Assembly: GCA_016219545.1 (NCBI GenBank)
Contig: JACRMH010000051.1
Location: 1 to 50,686, forward strand
Source: Chloroflexota bacterium
Lineage (GTDB): Bacteria > Chloroflexota > Anaerolineae > Anaerolineales > Villigracilaceae
Length of the DNA: 50,686 nucleotides
Reading direction: 5' to 3'
Part shown: in pieces, positions 41,512 through 50,553 of the stretch
Position numbering within the stretch: position 1 is the first letter of the stretch
Layout: every line of letters starts with the position of its first letter
Position numbers and translations under genes: made by a program
Notes under the pieces: generated by a model
Seen by the model: only the letters and a program-made list of their open reading frames with translations
The model's database searches: none
Told to the model about the DNA's origin: nothing

Positions 41512-42876
41512 ATGAATATTGAATCAATATCATTGACCGATCAAGGCGATCTTTCCAAAAGCGATGAGACCCACGCCTCAGATTTAGCTGCGGCCTGCTA
41601 CCGTCAAATTGAAAAACTCAACCCGACGCTTAACGCTTTCATCACCGTGATCCCGTCTGAAAAAAAAATATTTCCTGCCTCGGGAAGCATGCCATTGTAT
41701 GGGATTCCCATTGCAGTAAAGGATTTGTACGATACGAAGGGCATCCGCACGACATCAGGCTCGAAATTCTTCGCGGATAATATTCCACAAGAAGATGCTT
41801 ATGTCATTCAAAAAATGAAGAGGGCTGGCGCGCATCTCATCGGCAAGACCAACACTCACGAGATCGCTCTCGGTGTGACCAATAACAATCCACATTTTGG
41901 TGCATGTAGAAATCCATGGGACATTACCCGCACACCCGGCGGTTCCTCCGGCGGGAGCGCAGTGGCGGTTGCAACAGGCATGGCTCTTGCGGCGCTTGGC
42001 ACAGACACAGGCGGTTCGATCCGCATCCCTGCATCTCTATGCGGTGTGGTGGGAATCAAACCCACATACGGTCGCGTGAGTCTGAGGGGCATCCTTCCGC
42101 TTTCGTGGAATCTCGATCACGCCGGTCCGCTCACACGCAAGGTGGAAGATGCGGCGGTCATGCTGCAAGTGATGGGCGGATATGATGAACAGGATCCAAC
42201 TTCCATTAAGGCTTTGCCCGGAGATTATTACAGTCATCTAAAAGATGGAATGAGCGAACGCAAGATCGCATTCGCAGCAGGGAGTTATGTTGATGAAGCG
42301 GATGCCGAAGTTATGGAAGCAGTCCGCGAAGCTGCACGGGTTTATAAAGAACAAGGCGCGATCATCAGCGAAGTGAACATGGACTTCCTGAGAGAAGCCG
42401 CCATTGCCAATGCGATCATGACCCAATCCGACGCTGCGGCATTTCACCGCGAACGCTTGAAGGAACATCCAGACTGGTTCGGCGCAGATGTCCGCTTGCG
42501 GTTGGAGACGGGTGCGGCATTCACTTCCAGCGAGTATTCTCTTGCGAGGCGCACCCAAGCCGAAGTTAAGAGAAGATGCGAGATCTTATTCGAAGAATTT
42601 GATGTCCTCATCCTCCCCACAACTCCCATCCCCGCTCCTGTACTTGAAGGCGAGAATGCCATTGAACGCGCCCGCCAGTTGACTCGCTTCACTGCGCCAT
42701 TCAACTTAGCAGGTTTGCCCGCGCTGTCCGTTCCCTGCGGGTTTACAAAGGATGGGCTGCCGATCGGCTTGCAGATCGTTTCGCGCGCCTGGAACGAGGC
42801 GGGGGTATTGCGGGCAGGTTATGCCTTTCAAGAAACCACAGAATGGCATAAGAAAAAGCCAGGCATCTTGAGCTAA
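41512..42876 (+). CDS. Amidase (amidase-signature family)
   Basis: A 454-residue amidase-signature hydrolase of the GatA/AtzF-like group. The Ser-cisSer-Lys triad is readable: K70 (IPIAVKDLYD), S145 (TPGGSSGGSA) and the nucleophile S169 (GTDTGGSIRIP), with the expected 24-residue spacing between the serines. GVVGIKPTYGRVS and the C-terminal FNLAGLPALSVPCGFTKDGLPIGLQIV complete the signature. It could be a general amidase or the A subunit of glutamyl-tRNA(Gln) amidotransferase. Without gatB/gatC neighbours, and being a single-gene unit, the first is preferred. The substrate is unknown. The gene appears to be expressed from a leaderless promoter. Confidence 0.88.
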   Translation: MNIESISLTDQGDLSKSDETHASDLAAACYRQIEKLNPTLNAFITVIPSEKKIFPASGSMPLYGIPIAVKDLYDTKGIRTTSGSKFFADNIPQEDAYVIQKMKRAGAHLIGKTNTHEIALGVTNNNPHFGACRNPWDITRTPGGSSGGSAVAVATGMALAALGTDTGGSIRIPASLCGVVGIKPTYGRVSLRGILPLSWNLDHAGPLTRKVEDAAVMLQVMGGYDEQDPTSIKALPGDYYSHLKDGMSERKIAFAAGSYVDEADAEVMEAVREAARVYKEQGAIISEVNMDFLREAAIANAIMTQSDAAAFHRERLKEHPDWFGADVRLRLETGAAFTSSEYSLARRTQAEVKRRCEILFEEFDVLILPTTPIPAPVLEGENAIERARQLTRFTAPFNLAGLPALSVPCGFTKDGLPIGLQIVSRAWNEAGVLRAGYAFQETTEWHKKKPGILS

Positions 42877-42910
42877 AATTTTTTATAATGATTTCATTTT
42901 GGGTTTATCT

Positions 42911-42943
42911 AAAAGGTCTTGCAATTTTAGCAAGACCTTTTGC
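42911..42943 (+). terminator. Probable terminator after the amidase gene
   Basis: A perfect 12-bp stem AAAAGGTCTTGC / GCAAGACCTTTT (42911-42922 / 42930-42941) with a 7-nt loop; the 3' arm supplies four T residues. Confidence 0.75.
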
Positions 42944-43073
42944 ATTCCACTTATTAGTATTAAAAAATTAAATATAAAGAACAATCCCCCATATGGCACA
43001 AATAAATATCAAGACTTAAATTTGATATGGCATTTAACAGACAATCAATTTTTCACAACATTGCCGATTATTA

Positions 43074-43101
43074 TTGACATCTCATTGAAAGGGGATAAAA
43101 T
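43074..43101 (+). promoter_or_regulatory. Sigma-70-like promoter upstream of the 900-residue secreted protein
   Basis: TTGACA (43074-43079), a 16-nt spacer, then TAAAAT (43096-43101). Transcription would start near 43108, giving a leader of about 220 nt for the gene at 43331, or a short RNA ending at the hairpin at 43236-43264. Confidence 0.75.
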
Positions 43102-43235
43102 CTATCAAAATTAAAAAGTAGACTACACAAGACCTCCAACCAATTCTCGCACTTATTAAACATCAAACCCATGATCCAAAACGATTCGATTTTCGAAGTA
43201 AACGTGAGGATAAACAAGGCAACCAAAGACCGTTC

Positions 43236-43264
43236 CCCCCCGTAAAAAAAAACGGGGCTTTTTT
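43236..43264 (+). terminator. Terminator-like hairpin in the leader of the 43331 gene
   Basis: CCCCCG and CGGGG flank a loop of about ten A residues, followed by CTTTTTTA. The stem is short but GC-only, and the T run is immediate. It lies between the promoter and the coding sequence, so it could act as an attenuator or end a small RNA. Confidence 0.6.
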
Positions 43265-43330
43265 ATATGCACAATCCATTCGTCATATATCAAAAAAGAT
43301 AAAATCAAAATCAACCAAAGGAGAGAATAG

Positions 43331-46033
43331 ATGAAAAGAACAAACGTATTTATTGCAATTGGATGCATTGTGGCCCTGGCAGCAGGGATCATGCTGGCTA
43401 CAAAACCTGCTCCCAATTCAACACCAAGGTTTGCGCCATTAGCCCCAAACGGTAACGGCGTCACCACTGGCGGTTCAATCGTTTCAACTGGCAAGGGCGG
43501 GGTTGAACAGGAAGAAGTAGCCCAAGAGGTCAAGCACGATGTTTCCCTGCCATTAACCTCCATCGCTCCACTCGATGGCGGGGTGGAAAATGAAGACGCG
43601 GACATGAATAAAGTATTTATTCTGCCCGGGCGCGGAACGACTCTGAATTCAGACTTATTCACAGGCCAAGTGGATGAGGCTGTACAAACCGCTGCGATCG
43701 CACCGAATGCACCTGTCACCATTGCCAATTTTGAAGGTGTAAACAATGTCAACGGTGTTTTGCCTCCTGATACCAACGGCGATGTGGGTCCCAACCACTA
43801 TATGCAGTGGGTAAATCTTAGTTTCGCTATTTACAGCAAAACCGGCACGCTTCTTTACGGTCCGGCTGCTGGCAATACTTTGTGGAGCGGATTTGGCGGT
43901 ACTTGTCAGACCAGCAATGACGGTGACCCGATCGTGCTTTACGATCAACTCGCTGACCGCTGGATGGTGAGCCAATTTGCTGTCCCCGGCGGCGCATCAG
44001 GATATCACCAATGTATCGCCATCTCACAGACAGGCGACCCGACCGGCGCATGGTATCGCTACGATTTCCTGTGGAGCAATACCAACATGAACGACTATCC
44101 ACACTTCGGGGTCTGGCCGGATGGCTATTACATGGCCGTTCATGAATTCGCCAACGCCGCAACCTGGGCTGGTCAGGGTGTTGCTGTTTTTGAGCGCGAC
44201 AGGATGCTTCAAGGCCTCTCTGCCCGCATGGTCAAGTTCAACTTGTACAGCACCGACCCGAACATGGGCGGAATGCTCCCCACTGATTTGGATGGTCCTG
44301 CACCCGCGGCAGGAACTCCAAACTACTTTGTAGAGCCTGACGATAACGCCGGCGGCTTCCCGCAGGACCAGGTGCAAGTGTGGGCTTTCCATGTAGACTG
44401 GGCAAACACAGCCAATTCAACATTTACACGAGTTGCCACACTCGCAACCGCGGCATTTGACTCGAATATGTGCAACGGCGCACGCACCTGTATTCCACAA
44501 TCAGGCACAACTGCCAAATTGGATGCAATCGCAGACCGCGCCATGTACCGCGCTCAATACCGTAATTTCGGCAGCTATCAGACCATCATGCTAAACCATA
44601 CTGTTGATGCCACAAGTACAGATAGAGCTGGCATCCGCTGGTATGAACTCCGCAATACGGGCGGCGCTGGTTGGGGAATCAACCAACAAAGCACGTTCTC
44701 ACCCGATGCCACTCACCGTTGGATGGGCAGTGTTGCCATGAATAGCAATGGCGATATTGGACTTGGCTACTCAGCTTCCAGCTCAACCATGTTCCCGGCT
44801 ATTCGCTATACAGGCCGACTCGCTGCGGACCCGCTCAACACCATGACACAAGGTGAAGGCACTCTGATCGCAGGTACCGGATCACAAACACATACAGCCG
44901 CACGCTGGGGTGATTACTCCATGCTCTCAGTTGACCCAGTGGATGATTGTACGTTCTGGTATACCAGCGAGTATGTTCAAACAACTGGCAGTGCTCCATG
45001 GCGCACACGCATTGGTTCGTTCAAACTTGCCGACTGCGGCGCTCCCGCACCTACCCCCACCCCGGGAGGACCCACGAGCACGCCTACCAATACACCTCCT
45101 CCGACCAATACGCCAACATCCACACCCACCAACACCCCGGCGCCAGGTATCACACCATTGACCAACGGTGTGCCAGTCACAAATCTGTCCGGCAGCCTCA
45201 ATAGCCAGACCAACTTTAGTCTCGATGTACCGGCCGGCGCTACCAATCTCAGTTTCACCATGTCGAGCGGCACAGGCGACGCCGATCTATATGTTAGGTT
45301 CGGCAGTCAACCTACCCTCACCGTCTACGATTGCCGCCCCTACACAGTCGGCAATAATGAGACATGCAGTTTCGCCGCGCCTCAGGTGGGCACCTATTAT
45401 GTGATGGTCGTAGGCTATTCAGCCTATTCTGGTGTGAGCCTCGTCGGGTCTTATCAAGTGGTTGGGCCAACGGCCACGCCACTGCCGACCAGCACCCCAG
45501 GGTCCACCATCAGCACCGGTTTCCTCGCTCCTTCAGCTAACGCCGCAGTCACAACCAGCGCTGGTGATAACAATGGTTACCAGACCAGCCCGGCCAATGC
45601 CTACGTATTTGACGGTATCTTCGCCACTGACACAAGCAGCGGTACAAATACAAATACCAGCTGCACGAACGCAGGTAAGGATAAGCATCTCTTCTACAAT
45701 TACAACTTCAACATCCCCACGTTGACAGCAGTCAAGGGTATTGAGGTCAAGCTCAACGCCAAGGTCAATAGCACAACCAGCACGCCCAAGATCTGTATCC
45801 AAATCTCCTGGGACGGCGGCACTACCTGGACCACGGCTAAATCCACCACAACATTGACCACGACCAACACCACCTATACACTTGGAACAGCGATAGATAC
45901 TTGGGGCCGTACCTGGGGCATAGGCGACTTCACAAATACAAACTTCCGTATTCGTGTGATCGATGTTGCCAAATCCACCGCCCGCACGTTCTCACTTGAC
46001 GGTATCTCGGTCAACATTACGTATCAACCATAA
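43331..46033 (+). CDS. Large secreted protein with PPC domain
   Basis: A 900-residue exported protein. The signal peptide or N-terminal anchor is at 1-27 (VFIAIGCIVALAAGIMLA). A large domain (about 125-570) is rich in Trp and Asp, with PPDTNGDVGPNHYMQWVN, YDQLADRWMVSQFA and WGDYSMLSVDPVDDCTFWY; it resembles bacterial propeller-like extracellular proteins but I cannot name the family. A Thr/Pro linker (about 570-607) follows. Next is a pre-peptidase C-terminal (PPC) domain (about 608-712; GDADLYVRFG...YDCRPYTVGNNETCSF...YYVMVVGYSAYSG), a second linker, and a C-terminal beta domain (about 731-900). No protease catalytic motif is evident. It has AAAGGAG at the right spacing and ends at a shared terminator. 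Confidence 0.8.
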   Translation: MKRTNVFIAIGCIVALAAGIMLATKPAPNSTPRFAPLAPNGNGVTTGGSIVSTGKGGVEQEEVAQEVKHDVSLPLTSIAPLDGGVENEDADMNKVFILPGRGTTLNSDLFTGQVDEAVQTAAIAPNAPVTIANFEGVNNVNGVLPPDTNGDVGPNHYMQWVNLSFAIYSKTGTLLYGPAAGNTLWSGFGGTCQTSNDGDPIVLYDQLADRWMVSQFAVPGGASGYHQCIAISQTGDPTGAWYRYDFLWSNTNMNDYPHFGVWPDGYYMAVHEFANAATWAGQGVAVFERDRMLQGLSARMVKFNLYSTDPNMGGMLPTDLDGPAPAAGTPNYFVEPDDNAGGFPQDQVQVWAFHVDWANTANSTFTRVATLATAAFDSNMCNGARTCIPQSGTTAKLDAIADRAMYRAQYRNFGSYQTIMLNHTVDATSTDRAGIRWYELRNTGGAGWGINQQSTFSPDATHRWMGSVAMNSNGDIGLGYSASSSTMFPAIRYTGRLAADPLNTMTQGEGTLIAGTGSQTHTAARWGDYSMLSVDPVDDCTFWYTSEYVQTTGSAPWRTRIGSFKLADCGAPAPTPTPGGPTSTPTNTPPPTNTPTSTPTNTPAPGITPLTNGVPVTNLSGSLNSQTNFSLDVPAGATNLSFTMSSGTGDADLYVRFGSQPTLTVYDCRPYTVGNNETCSFAAPQVGTYYVMVVGYSAYSGVSLVGSYQVVGPTATPLPTSTPGSTISTGFLAPSANAAVTTSAGDNNGYQTSPANAYVFDGIFATDTSSGTNTNTSCTNAGKDKHLFYNYNFNIPTLTAVKGIEVKLNAKVNSTTSTPKICIQISWDGGTTWTTAKSTTTLTTTNTTYTLGTAIDTWGRTWGIGDFTNTNFRIRVIDVAKSTARTFSLDGISVNITYQP

Positions 46034-46056
46034 AGATCTGCAAAGATCAAAGCAAT

Positions 46057-46092
46057 AAAAAAGATGGACGCGGTAACCGCGTCCATCTTTTT
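46057..46092. terminator. Bidirectional terminator between the two large secreted-protein genes
   Basis: An 18-bp perfect inverted repeat centred between 46074 and 46075, with A-rich and T-rich ends (AAAAAAGATGGACGCGGT and complement), giving a T run on either strand. It lies between convergent genes. Confidence 0.93.
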
Positions 46093-46142
46093 TATTTAGT
46101 TATTTATTTTACAACTTAAAGTTTACTCACTCTCATTATCAC

Positions 46143-49100
46143 CTAAAGAACATTGTAGACTTGACCCGTTGTGTAACTGCCATTGTCCGATCCCGCCCCT
46201 ACCAAGAACGTTCCGGCTGTGTCCTTGATGGAATCATTATCAATCAAGTCCAAGCGCAACGTACCCGCTCCGGTCCCTGTGCTGACCGTGACCACCCAGG
46301 TTGTGCCGCTTCCAGTTACGCTGACAATGGGAGGATCTGGAAGTACAGGGCTGGTCGCCCCTACACCAATAACTGCACTAAAGTCATCAGAATTCACACC
46401 AGTTACCGCTTCGGAGAACTTCACCGTGAATTTCACTGTGGCGGCGGAACTCGGGTTGGTACTGGAGCGAACGATAGATAGAACAGTCGGCGCTTTATCC
46501 ACTGTGTAGATTTGCCCGGTCTTAAAACTGACGGTCAAAATGTTTAGGGCCAAATCCTTGATGGTCTTGTTGGCGATCAGGTCAAGTCTGAGGCTCCTTG
46601 AACCGCTGCCAATGCCTGTATTCACGGCAACTGTATATGTTGATCCGCTTTCTGCTGTAACACTTGTAATTACCGGCTTGGTGGCGGTATTGCTGGTGTA
46701 CAACTTGAAGTCTGCCTTGTCCACACCCGTCACCGGTTCAGAGAAAGTTACCGTGAAGTAAACGACGGCATCACTGGTAAGAACAGGGGCGGCATCTTTG
46801 CGCACGATTGAAGCTACGACAGGCTTTGTTTTATCGACCGTATAAGCAGGTCCGGTTGTGAAGATTCCGTTTCCTGTACCAGCCCCGCCCATTGGAGTCC
46901 CTGCGGAATCTTTGATGGAGTCATTGTCCTTAACTGTCAATTGGAGAGTGCCGGAACCCGACCCTGTACTGACAGTAACCAAGCGTGTCGTTCCAGAACC
47001 GCTAACTCCTGAAATTAAGGGACTGGAGATCCCTGTTGTGGCCAGAGCAAAGTCGGTCTTATCCACACCGGTCACAATTTTATTGAACACCACTGTGAAC
47101 TTCACACTGGTTCCCTTGGTTGGGTTAACACTGGAGCGGGTAATGCTGACCACGATCGGCAGATCCACGACAATTGCACGCGGGGAAGCAAAAACAGCAG
47201 AGACATTCCCTGCCGCATCCTTGACCCACGGATAGAGGGTGAAGCCGCCAACGGTAGGAGCCGTAAATGAAGTGGGGACAGTGCCAACCCAGCCGGCTGC
47301 ATCAGCCGCAGGAGGTGTGGCAGAGGTAGTGATCAGATAGCCGGCGACAGCGACATTATCGGAAGCTGTGAAAGTGACAGGGACATTGAAGCTCTTGGAT
47401 GGCGTGGTGGCTGTGAAGGCTCCCATCGTTGGGGAAATCTTGTCAACCATATAGGTTTCACCGCTTGGATAATTGCCATTACCTGCATCCGGGCCGCCGA
47501 GTTGATTTCCTACCGTATCGAGGATCGAATCATCATCCACTACATCCAAGCGGATGGTACCTGTACCAGTCCCGGTGTCCACTGTAACAGTGTAGACACT
47601 GCTATAGAATTCTTCAATACATGGTGAGGAGGGACTGACTCCACTCACACTCACGGTCTCGGCAGAAACGCCGCTGGTCGTGAGATGAAAATCACTGGCA
47701 TCCACACATTTCACAGGGTCAGAGAAGGTGACCGTGAAATCCACGCTCGAAGCAAAGGTCGGGTTGGGATTGGCACGGGTGACAGATACCACTGATGGCG
47801 GCATCTTCAAAGGTGCATTGCCCTGCCCGCTGTAACTGGTGTAGATTTTCTGGGCAGTGGACATATAAAGCATCGGCGGTGTAACAAAGGAGCCGGCGCT
47901 GGTTCCCAAAGCATAGAACAGGTTTTGCAGGGTTCCCTCATCCCGCCAGGTCATGATGACATCATTGGAGGAGTTGGTGGTTACAGAGAGTCCGTAACCT
48001 TGCAGGGAGAACGGGTTATTGGCCGCAGTCGGGACGCCCACGATATTATAGGATGAAGCCGGGTCCAGAACAGCAAACTGGACGCCCTTGTTCTTGGTCC
48101 ATGCCGCGGCAATCTTGCCATTCGGCATCAGCACCGCGTCAGTGTACGGGGATGGAGCAAAACCAGTTCCTAGTGTCGTGGCAGGTTTGGCGGGATCCGT
48201 TCCATCGCTATTGAGTATTGCATAAGTAGCCGTGCTGCCGCTGACCCAGGTCAGAATGGATTTTCCACCTTTCAGGCTGTTGAGCACCGGGTTCCTGCTT
48301 GTATTGTCGCCAGTCAGTGCTGCGGGAGAGAGCACCTCCGCCCCATCCGCATCGCGCACAGCATAGGAGATGTTTTTATTGCCGCCGGAATCTTCCTCCC
48401 ATGCGAATGTAAAGTGATTGTCATCACTGGTTGCTATGGCCGGAGAAACATAGGATAAAGATGTATCCCAGGTTGAATTATTCGTTATATTGGTCGGCCC
48501 GGTCACCGGGTCGCCTGCGGCATTGAGGATGGCAAAATAAACATTAAAGTTCGAAGTCGTGAGATCGAATTTATGGTTCTGCCAGACGATACCGATGGCG
48601 CCATTCGGGGCGACTACGACGGAAGGGGTACGGTCATACGTCCCGGTAGTTGCTCCGGTGTTATCGGTGAGTTTTGTCACCCCGCGAACTGTGTCGCCAA
48701 AATGATCGAGGATGGTGTATTCGATCTCATAAGTATCGGTAGTACAGGGGTCATTCAGACAACGTCCCTTGCTCCACACATAAATATAATCGCCATTGGG
48801 AGCTACCGCCAAAGACATTTCGTTCCCAAATCCATAATACCCACTTGTTGTGACTTTCTTTACAGTTTGTGAATCAGGGTATACAAGTTTGAGGCTCATG
48901 GTGCTGTCGGCATCGTCCCTGTAAATTTGGGCAAAGGGAGCCGGAACGGCATTTTGAAGTGTGGATTGTTTGTTTTTACCGGTATCCAGAGAGGAGGTGG
49001 CTTTGATAACCGCTGAGTTGGCATTGCCGACCACAGCCGAAGGCGGCGTGTTGATTTTCGCAATGATATTCACCGATGTGCCCTGCAGGACAGGTCCTGT

Positions 49101-50150
49101 GTCCACTTTGGTATCGGAGTCTGTATCGGTGAGCAGAGTGGTCCCATCCGCCGCGTACAATGTAGCTGTCCAGGGTGAGGTAATCTCCAGGTCATAGGTA
49201 TCTTCCAGCTTCAAAGGGTCTGTGAAACTACCTGTGTTGGATATGGTAAGCTCAAATTCATTGGTTTCTCCAACCACAGAAAACTGGCCTGCATAAAGCG
49301 GGGAGACCTGCACACGGGCGATCCCACCGGGGTAACTAAAATGGATAGTCAACGGAGCAGTCAAACTGCTTTCCCCTTTTTGATATAACAGGCCCTCATC
49401 TCCCAGGCTGTTTTCGATCCCAACCACAGTATTGTAGGCGGGTGGAAGGGTTTGATATTGAATGTCGATATTCCCATTCTCGTACAGGATGGCCTCGAAT
49501 GAAAACGCATTGTCTCTATCAGCATAGGTTGTCACATCGCGCCATTCCAGCACAAAAAAGCGATTGGGAGCCTCCCCTCCTTGTACAGAATAAATAGCGC
49601 CGCCATTCACTACGACCCCATTTGAAGTCTGCACTATTAAGTCGCCCCAGAACGGAGCGACCAGGTTATTCGGCGCACTTGGGAGGGGAATGTCAAAAGG
49701 ATTAAATACCGTGGAGCCGGATCCAAATGTGATGCCGCCATTCGTATTGAAATAAAGCTGTGAATAGTTCAGCCCGTAAAAAGGAAAATTGAATCCGATA
49801 TTCGTGGGACCGGACGTCACATCATCGCCGGTAACTCCGGTGTTCGTGGTAGCGGTCACCCACGGATTTAAAACCGTATCATCAAAGGTGTAACCAAATG
49901 TATCCGACCCGGTGCTGGTTGGTGTGACAGCGCCGGTCGTTTCTTCCAAACCCTGTCCCTCGATTAATTTCTGATACTCCTTTGCACACTCAGCAGAAAG
50001 GGATTGCAGGAAAATTTCATCATGGATATGGGCCGGGTTAAAAGGCGGACAAGCCAGTTCTGATGACTGGGCCCTGGCAACATCCAGCGGACCGAATGTC
50101 AGACCCACCAAAATGATCGCCACAAGAACAGATATGCTTTTTCGTAACAT
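46143..50150 (-). CDS. Giant secreted protein with Ig-like repeats
   Basis: A 1335-residue exported protein. The signal peptide is at 1-27 (cleavage near ARA-QS). An N-terminal domain (about 100-280) with FNFPFYGLNYSQLYFNTNGGITFG and NNLVAPFWGDL looks nidogen-like. A region at about 400-770 reads as repeated sensor-type beta strands (SIVLAPNGDYIYVWSKG-style, IGIVWQNH, ITFAWEED), possibly a propeller. Four homologous Ig-like repeats follow, starting near 779, 995, 1110 and 1221, each with V-x-S-I-x-R...FTVTFSEPVTGVDKADF and a GTGTLRLDLIDNDSIKD ending. One different Ig-like domain (about 905-990) lies between the first two. There is no sortase motif or C-terminal membrane anchor, so retention may depend on binding another surface component. 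An AGGAGA site precedes the ATG. Confidence 0.82.
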   Translation of the reverse strand: MLRKSISVLVAIILVGLTFGPLDVARAQSSELACPPFNPAHIHDEIFLQSLSAECAKEYQKLIEGQGLEETTGAVTPTSTGSDTFGYTFDDTVLNPWVTATTNTGVTGDDVTSGPTNIGFNFPFYGLNYSQLYFNTNGGITFGSGSTVFNPFDIPLPSAPNNLVAPFWGDLIVQTSNGVVVNGGAIYSVQGGEAPNRFFVLEWRDVTTYADRDNAFSFEAILYENGNIDIQYQTLPPAYNTVVGIENSLGDEGLLYQKGESSLTAPLTIHFSYPGGIARVQVSPLYAGQFSVVGETNEFELTISNTGSFTDPLKLEDTYDLEITSPWTATLYAADGTTLLTDTDSDTKVDTGPVLQGTSVNIIAKINTPPSAVVGNANSAVIKATSSLDTGKNKQSTLQNAVPAPFAQIYRDDADSTMSLKLVYPDSQTVKKVTTSGYYGFGNEMSLAVAPNGDYIYVWSKGRCLNDPCTTDTYEIEYTILDHFGDTVRGVTKLTDNTGATTGTYDRTPSVVVAPNGAIGIVWQNHKFDLTTSNFNVYFAILNAAGDPVTGPTNITNNSTWDTSLSYVSPAIATSDDNHFTFAWEEDSGGNKNISYAVRDADGAEVLSPAALTGDNTSRNPVLNSLKGGKSILTWVSGSTATYAILNSDGTDPAKPATTLGTGFAPSPYTDAVLMPNGKIAAAWTKNKGVQFAVLDPASSYNIVGVPTAANNPFSLQGYGLSVTTNSSNDVIMTWRDEGTLQNLFYALGTSAGSFVTPPMLYMSTAQKIYTSYSGQGNAPLKMPPSVVSVTRANPNPTFASSVDFTVTFSDPVKCVDASDFHLTTSGVSAETVSVSGVSPSSPCIEEFYSSVYTVTVDTGTGTGTIRLDVVDDDSILDTVGNQLGGPDAGNGNYPSGETYMVDKISPTMGAFTATTPSKSFNVPVTFTASDNVAVAGYLITTSATPPAADAAGWVGTVPTSFTAPTVGGFTLYPWVKDAAGNVSAVFASPRAIVVDLPIVVSITRSSVNPTKGTSVKFTVVFNKIVTGVDKTDFALATTGISSPLISGVSGSGTTRLVTVSTGSGSGTLQLTVKDNDSIKDSAGTPMGGAGTGNGIFTTGPAYTVDKTKPVVASIVRKDAAPVLTSDAVVYFTVTFSEPVTGVDKADFKLYTSNTATKPVITSVTAESGSTYTVAVNTGIGSGSRSLRLDLIANKTIKDLALNILTVSFKTGQIYTVDKAPTVLSIVRSSTNPSSAATVKFTVKFSEAVTGVNSDDFSAVIGVGATSPVLPDPPIVSVTGSGTTWVVTVSTGTGAGTLRLDLIDNDSIKDTAGTFLVGAGSDNGSYTTGQVYNVL

Positions 50151-50161
50151 CTTATCTCCTT

Positions 50162-50189
50162 ATGGATGTATGGAAGAACATACATCCAT
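50162..50189. promoter_or_regulatory. 5' leader hairpin abutting the ribosome site of the giant protein gene
   Basis: A perfect 11-bp stem ATGGATGTATG / CATACATCCAT with a 6-nt loop. On the minus strand its 3' end is immediately next to the AAGGAG ribosome site of the 46143-50150 gene. It could stabilise the message or restrict ribosome access. On the plus strand it is followed by TTTTT but no gene would use it as a terminator. Confidence 0.55.
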
Positions 50190-50553
50190 TTTTCATTCAT
50201 CAGACCCGTCCACAAACCGCAGAAAAATACGTGGAAACCTTTTGGACCACCAAAACACTAAAGAAAATTACTCGGTTTATAGGTAAGGCTCTGGACTTTT
50301 ACAGGAGACGCTTATGACTCCTGTATAAAAAATTCAACAAACACAATAAACTCACAACATAACCCAAAAGGGCAACCGCAGAAGAGTTTTGAGATATGTT
50401 CACCAACTCATCACTCTGACTGTTTGCCCAGTGGTTTAGTCAATTCTATTTTAATGTACAAGCATACGAAATTCAATTCAAGTATGAGTATCCTTTTTAC
50501 AATATTGTAAGTTTAGAATCTATCCATATCCAGTCCCCATCAACAAAAAAGAA
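50190..50553. other. Intergenic region between the giant protein gene and the insertion sequence
   Basis: AT-rich and without a gene. It contains an 8-bp hairpin TACAGGAG / CTCCTGTA (50300-50325) followed by an A-rich stretch, and an exact 14-bp palindrome TTACAATATTGTAA at 50497-50510, the size and symmetry of a repressor operator. The promoter of the minus-strand giant gene should lie here, but I could not identify it. Confidence 0.4.

Larger units (their letters stand above)
42944..43330. other. AT-rich intergenic region with promoter and leader hairpin
   Basis: No convincing gene is seen in this stretch; a 71-codon frame from 42899 runs through the amidase terminator and is not taken as coding. 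The region holds a promoter (43074-43101), about 130 nt of sequence of unknown role, a terminator-like hairpin (43236-43264), and then the ribosome site AAAGGAGAG of the 43331 gene. Confidence 0.6.

Noticed and set aside
42899..43114. Short plus-strand frame after the amidase
   Set aside because: It runs straight through the terminator hairpin and the next promoter and has no ribosome site.
43156..43794. Minus-strand frame of 212 codons at the start of the 900-residue protein gene
   Set aside because: Antisense to a clear signal peptide and coding start; low-complexity peptide.
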